Of a stretch of DNA of 9,094 bases, positions 5,999 to 9,094 are shown in pieces. The stretch lies in assembly GCA_020058145.1 (NCBI GenBank), contig JAGVEP010000336.1, positions 1 to 9,094 of the forward strand. The letters run 5' to 3'. Positions within the stretch are counted from its first letter, which is position 1, and every line of letters starts with the position of its first letter. This DNA comes from Phycisphaerae bacterium. GTDB taxonomy: Bacteria; Planctomycetota; Phycisphaerae; UBA1845; Fen-1342. The translations under genes were made by a program, and so were the position numbers. A model generated the notes under the pieces. The model was given only the letters and a program-made list of their open reading frames with translations. It was not told the DNA's origin and ran no database searches.

Positions 5999-7171
5999 AT
6001 GAAAGCCATCTGGTGGGCGGTGCCCACCCTACTAATGACTGTCGGTGTCGGGCACGCGCAGGACATCACCGACGCCGTCGCGCGCGAATTCACCGTGTTT
6101 AACAACTTGGCTGAACCGGGCGCGCTCAGTGACGCGATTTCCCGCGAGTTCTCGGTGTTCAACGGCTCGGCGCTGACTCCGCCGATCACCGACGCCATCA
6201 CCCGCGAGTTCACCGCATTCAACGACCCGGAATTGCCGGACGCGTTTACCGACGCGATCGCGCGCGAGTTCACTTCGCACAACGACCTGGTGCCGCCGGA
6301 CGTGTTCACCGACGCCGTCTCGCGCGAAGTGAGTACCCTGACCGCGGTCAGTGCCGTGTTCGTATCCAGCACCGACGACGCGACGGCCTATCCGGTGGGT
6401 GGCACGCTGCCACAGCAACTCACCGCGCTGAACGCCGCGCCGCCGGCGTACGATCCGAATACGTGGCAGCCTGTTTATCGCAAGGACGACAACCTCGATG
6501 ACCAGTTCGTCTGCGGGCAGGTGCCGAACCCGCTGGACCGCGAGTACGTTTCGGCCGACGAGTACCTGCTAGGCGCCGACGAGGTGACGTTGGACAACTG
6601 CAATTCGACCTTTTACCGGTTCGAGTTCGAGCTGCCGTTCAACGCCTGGGCCGCACGGATTAGCGGCAGCGCCAATGTTGATGATCAAGGCGTCGCGTTC
6701 GTGAACGGGAATCGCATCAGCGGCCTGATGACCGTGCCAAACTGCAACCCGACCGGCGGGCCGAGCGACCCGTGCTACTTGCAACAAGACGCGGGTCATG
6801 ATCGCGCCGACGCGCAAGGCCTGGAAATCCTGACCTGGGCCACGCTCGATCCGTTCGGGAGCGTGCAGTCGACGTATCTGCAAGCCGGCGCGAATGCGCT
6901 CGTCTTCGGCGTTTGCGGCAACGCCACGTACTATGAGCCGACGGGCGTGGAGTTCACCGCGGTGGTCACGTACTGGCTGCGCGGCGACCTGGACTGCAAT
7001 GGCGCAGTCAATTTCGACGACATCAATCCGTTCGTGCTCGCGCTGAGTGACCCCGCGACCTACAACGCCATGTTTCCGTATTGCAACGTCCTGAACGGGG
7101 ACTGCAATGCGAGTGGTGCGGTGAATTTTGACGACATCAATGCGTTTATTGCGATCCTGAGCGGCGGTTAG
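5999..7171 (+). CDS. Secreted repeat protein with C-terminal dockerin-like domain
   Basis: GGAGG lies eight bases before the ATG. The signal peptide MKAIWWAVPTLLMTVGVGHA ends before Gln21; its core is encoded by a REP-like hairpin (6010-6032). Five repeats of exactly 20 residues follow (23-122), each led by (I/L/F)(T/S)DA(V/I)xRE, usually then FTxFN. The middle (about 130-327) contains FYRFEFELPFNAWAARISGSANVDDQGVAFVNG, resembling a jelly-roll carbohydrate-binding or PA14-like module, with several Cys that may form disulfides. Residues 328-390 hold two calcium-loop motifs, GDLDCNGAVNFDDIN and GDCNASGAVNFDDIN, the duplicated F-hand of a type I dockerin. In planctomycetes such tails are common on secreted proteins, often with no known cohesin partner. 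Its likely role is an extracellular or cell-surface protein tethered through the dockerin; the ligand is unknown. Confidence 0.88.
   Translation: MKAIWWAVPTLLMTVGVGHAQDITDAVAREFTVFNNLAEPGALSDAISREFSVFNGSALTPPITDAITREFTAFNDPELPDAFTDAIAREFTSHNDLVPPDVFTDAVSREVSTLTAVSAVFVSSTDDATAYPVGGTLPQQLTALNAAPPAYDPNTWQPVYRKDDNLDDQFVCGQVPNPLDREYVSADEYLLGADEVTLDNCNSTFYRFEFELPFNAWAARISGSANVDDQGVAFVNGNRISGLMTVPNCNPTGGPSDPCYLQQDAGHDRADAQGLEILTWATLDPFGSVQSTYLQAGANALVFGVCGNATYYEPTGVEFTAVVTYWLRGDLDCNGAVNFDDINPFVLALSDPATYNAMFPYCNVLNGDCNASGAVNFDDINAFIAILSGG
6010..6032 (-). repeat. GTAG-footed REP-like hairpin in a signal-peptide coding region
   Basis: On the minus strand GTAG (6032-6029) is followed by GGTGGGC-ACC-GCCCACC (6028-6012). 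It differs by one base from the 2222-2244 arm. On the coding strand it spans codons 4-12 and encodes WWAVPTLL, the same peptide in the same reading phase as the copy in the gene at 985-2256. The mRNA hairpin would form from 12 bases after the start codon. Confidence 0.8.
6065..6364 (+). repeat. Five 60-bp coding tandem repeats
   Basis: Five consecutive units of exactly 60 bp (20 codons) start at 6065, 6125, 6185, 6245 and 6305. The DNA has diverged mainly at synonymous or conservative positions (GACGCC/GACGCG, CGCGAA/CGCGAG), while the core DA(V/I)xRE is kept in all five, so the protein motif is under constraint. The last unit is the most diverged. Confidence 0.85.
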
Positions 7172-7209
7172 TCAACCGCGACCGGCGCCGCGACCGGCGC
7201 CCGGGAACC

Positions 7210-7352
7210 GAGCCGATTGCGCGAGCGATCGGAACCGAGCCGACCGCGCGAGCGGTCGGAACCGGCTTCGTTCGCCCGCGCTGTCGGTGCCCATCGGAAC
7301 CGATCGTACCAGCGGTCGGAACGATTACCGACAGCTTGCGCTGTCGGCTCGG
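7210..7352. repeat. REP-like palindrome cluster D
   Basis: Two forward units, GAG plus CCGATTGC-GCGA-GCGATCGG (7210-7232, one T·G pair) and GAG plus CCGACCGC-GCGA-GCGGTCGG (7237-7259, perfect), are followed by decayed units (about 7268-7320). A reverse-oriented perfect unit ends it: CCGACAGC-TTGC-GCTGTCGG then CTCGG (7328-7352). It fills most of the gap between the dockerin protein gene and trpG. Confidence 0.85.
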
Positions 7353-7357
7353 TTTTT
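7328..7357 (+). terminator. Terminator-like hairpin formed by the last REP unit
   Basis: A perfect 8-bp GC-rich stem (7328-7347) is followed, after CTCGG, by five T residues (7353-7357). The five-base gap before the T run is not ideal, but the position after the secreted-protein operon fits intrinsic termination. If so, the repeat has been co-opted. Confidence 0.4.
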
Positions 7358-7429
7358 CGCGCGGTTCATGTGGGTGCCCAGGCCTCGCATCGCCCCTGCC
7401 GTGCTGCCGCGCCACTGGCAAGAGTGCCG

Positions 7430-8008
<579 letters not shown>

Positions 8009-8017
8009 GCAGAAGCC

Positions 8018-8434
8018 ATGAGAACCTGGCTGGTGTTGGCTCTGGCGTTCCTTGCGGCGGGATGGGTCGCCGGCTGCGCCCAGAAAAACCCGGCGCTGAC
8101 GGCTCAGCCGACCGCCGAGGAGCTGCCGGTGCCCGAGCGGTCCGGCGATACAGCGACCATCGTGGTCGGAGTCGAACACGGCCGGGCCGAGCGAGCGACC
8201 CGCCTGGTCCCGGACTTTAAGCCGCCGGAACTAACGTCGGAGGAGAAAGCGGCCCTGGGTGAGGAGCCGCCGCGACATAAGTTCTTGCCCTACAATTTGT
8301 TCCGGACGTCTGGAACACGCGTCGGGACATGGTTTGGGGGTGTCACTACGGCTGCGTCGGGGTTGCGTGGTGCCACGGTCCAGATTGACCCGACGCCAAA
8401 GAAGGTGCCGGTGTCCAGGGCGCCGGCGGGGTGA
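8018..8434 (+). CDS. Small putative lipoprotein
   Basis: The 138-residue protein starts MRTWLVLALAFLAAGWVAGC, a lipoprotein signal with lipobox VAGC (Cys20). The mature part is short, charged and rich in Pro and Glu (PPELTSEEKAALGEEPPRHK), then has FLPYNLFRTSGTRVGTWFGGVTTAASGLRGATVQIDP. I recognise no family. AGGCAG just upstream is a modest ribosome site, and the nine-base gap after trpG suggests co-transcription, though no functional link is evident. The reading frame of its C-terminal end overlaps another open frame (8431-8574), raising the possibility of a frameshift near 8400-8430. Confidence 0.75.
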   Translation: MRTWLVLALAFLAAGWVAGCAQKNPALTAQPTAEELPVPERSGDTATIVVGVEHGRAERATRLVPDFKPPELTSEEKAALGEEPPRHKFLPYNLFRTSGTRVGTWFGGVTTAASGLRGATVQIDPTPKKVPVSRAPAG

Positions 8435-8574
8435 CGACTGCGGTGGACCCAGCCGAGTCCCCGACCGGGAGGGTGCTGCCGGGCGATAAGTCGGTTGCGG
8501 GGTCCGGGCCGGAAAGCGACATTCGGGTCGGAACCGATCCCGTGGCGAAGAAAACCGGGGGTCGCCAGCCCTAG
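8431..8574 (+). CDS. Possible 47-codon ORF overlapping the lipoprotein stop
   Basis: GTG at 8431 overlaps the TGA of the lipoprotein gene (GTGA) and opens 47 codons with high GC at third positions, ending at TAG 8574. This frame is also open further upstream, reading KEGAGVQGAGGVTTAVDPAES across the lipoprotein end. A single-base indel would therefore join the two into a protein of about 185 residues. The encoded peptide is low-complexity and resembles no family. It may be a coupled small gene, the true lipoprotein C-terminus, or chance. Confidence 0.25.
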   Translation: MTTAVDPAESPTGRVLPGDKSVAGSGPESDIRVGTDPVAKKTGGRQP

Positions 8575-8616
8575 TCGCGTCGGGCGGCCGGGGCGGGGTG
8601 GGCGGGATTTCTGCCG

Positions 8617-8649
8617 CTTGGACTTGGGGTCTGCCAGGCTTGATTTTTT
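8617..8649 (+). terminator. Weak terminator-like hairpin
   Basis: CTTGG (8617-8621) can pair with CCAGG (8634-8638) using one wobble pair, with six T residues at 8644-8649. It would end the trpG-lipoprotein transcript. The short stem makes it doubtful. Confidence 0.25.
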
Positions 8650-8688
8650 GCAGCGGGTGTGTATTCGGCGGATTCGCGGGTTTTCCGG

Positions 8689-8717
8689 TTGTGACCGCCG
8701 CGCATCGTGCGCATAAT
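8689..8717 (+). promoter_or_regulatory. Sigma-70-type promoter for the H1-like gene
   Basis: TTGTGA (8689-8694) and CATAAT (8712-8717) match four and five of six consensus bases with an exact 17-base spacer. The start near 8724 would give a leader of about 83 bases before the ATG at 8807. Confidence 0.5.
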
Positions 8718-8806
8718 CTGGTGGCCTTTGTGCTCGAGCTCGTCGGCAGCGGGTCGGCGAACAGGGCTTGTCGATCATTTGGTACACCTCGATTCGAGGG
8801 AGCGCT

Positions 8807-9094
8807 ATGGCGAAGAAGAAGGCGAAATCCGGACGCCCCACGGCCGCCAAGAAGAAAGTAACGCAGAAGAAGGCGCGCGTGGCGAAGAAGACCAAGAAGA
8901 TCGTCAAGAAGAAAACGGCGGTGAAACAACCGGCGAAGAAGGCGGCCAAGAAAGTCGTCAAGAAAGTGGTCAAGCGGGCCGCGAAGAAGGGGGTGAAGAA
9001 GCCGCCGCGGAAAGTGGCGCGGCAGACGCTCCCGCGGAGCGTGCCGAAGGCTGCGCCGCCGCCACCGCGGGCGGTGAAGCCGAAGCCGCCGATA
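8807..9094 (+). CDS. Lys/Ala/Pro-rich histone-H1-like protein, 5' part (cut by window edge)
   Basis: The first 96 residues begin MAKKKAKSGRPTAAKKKVTQ and continue with KK pairs separated by A, V, T and P, with no acidic residue that I can find. The tail shifts to Pro-rich (AAPPPPRAVKPKPPI). This is the composition of bacterial H1-like DNA-binding proteins and of basic tails fused to other domains; in planctomycetes, DksA/TraR-type zinc-finger proteins can carry such N-terminal tails. The downstream domain lies outside the window, so these cannot be separated. GAGGGAG (8796-8802) four bases before the ATG supports the start. It probably binds nucleic acid through charge alone. Confidence 0.8.
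   Translation, partial: MAKKKAKSGRPTAAKKKVTQKKARVAKKTKKIVKKKTAVKQPAKKAAKKVVKKVVKRAAKKGVKKPPRKVARQTLPRSVPKAAPPPPRAVKPKPPI

Noticed and set aside
5374..6372. 332-codon antisense ORF over the secreted-protein operon
   Set aside because: It crosses the boundary of two well-supported genes on the other strand, has Arg/His-rich low-complexity content, and arises from high GC. The forward genes have signal peptides, ribosome sites and domains.
7217..7429. N-terminal extension of TrpG/PabA
   Set aside because: It is encoded by REP-like cluster D; the family starts at MILLIDNYDSF.

Overview
The window looks like chromosomal DNA from a high-GC planctomycete, most likely near Phycisphaerae. This is inferred from style, not from a marker gene. 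The signs are a secreted protein ending in a two-repeat dockerin-like tail (GDLDCNGAVNFDDIN), a squalene-cyclase-like repeat protein with an export signal, a histone-H1-like Lys/Ala/Pro protein, and unusually dense small palindromic repeats.

Layout. 1-365 (-): 5' end of the Obg GTPase gene. 366-984: no gene, a mosaic of hairpins and inverted repeats. 985-2256 (-): secreted prenyltransferase/squalene-oxidase-repeat protein, translationally coupled to the zincin-like metallopeptidase gene at 2249-2623 (-). 2707-3801 (+): SppA-like S49 peptidase with a lipobox, divergent from that pair. 3802-3992: REP-like repeats. 3993-4481 (-): REP-associated tyrosine transposase (RAYT). 4482-4764: a second REP-like cluster, then a promoter. 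4765-5985 and 5999-7171 (+): two-gene operon for secreted proteins, one Gly-rich, one with five 20-residue repeats and a dockerin. 7172-7429: a third REP-like cluster with a terminator-like end. 7430-8008 and 8018-8434 (+): TrpG/PabA glutaminase subunit and a small lipoprotein. 8807-9094 (+): Lys-rich H1-like protein, cut by the window end.

The most interesting layer is the repeats around the transposase. A GAG-prefixed palindrome with a GNRA-type loop (CCGACNGC-GCRA-GCNGTCGG) occurs in four clusters, two of which bracket the RAYT gene. Its stem carries compensatory base changes. Three other hairpin families share a GTAG tetranucleotide at the 5' foot, as in enterobacterial REPs. Some copies lie inside genes. 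One 23-bp GTAG hairpin encodes WWAVPTLL in the signal peptides of two unrelated proteins, and the SppA-like protein has repeat-derived sequence ahead of its lipobox. So REP-like elements seem to be seeded by a resident RAYT or its relatives and repeatedly fixed in the N-terminal export segments of proteins. All of this rests on reading the sequence; no database search was possible.
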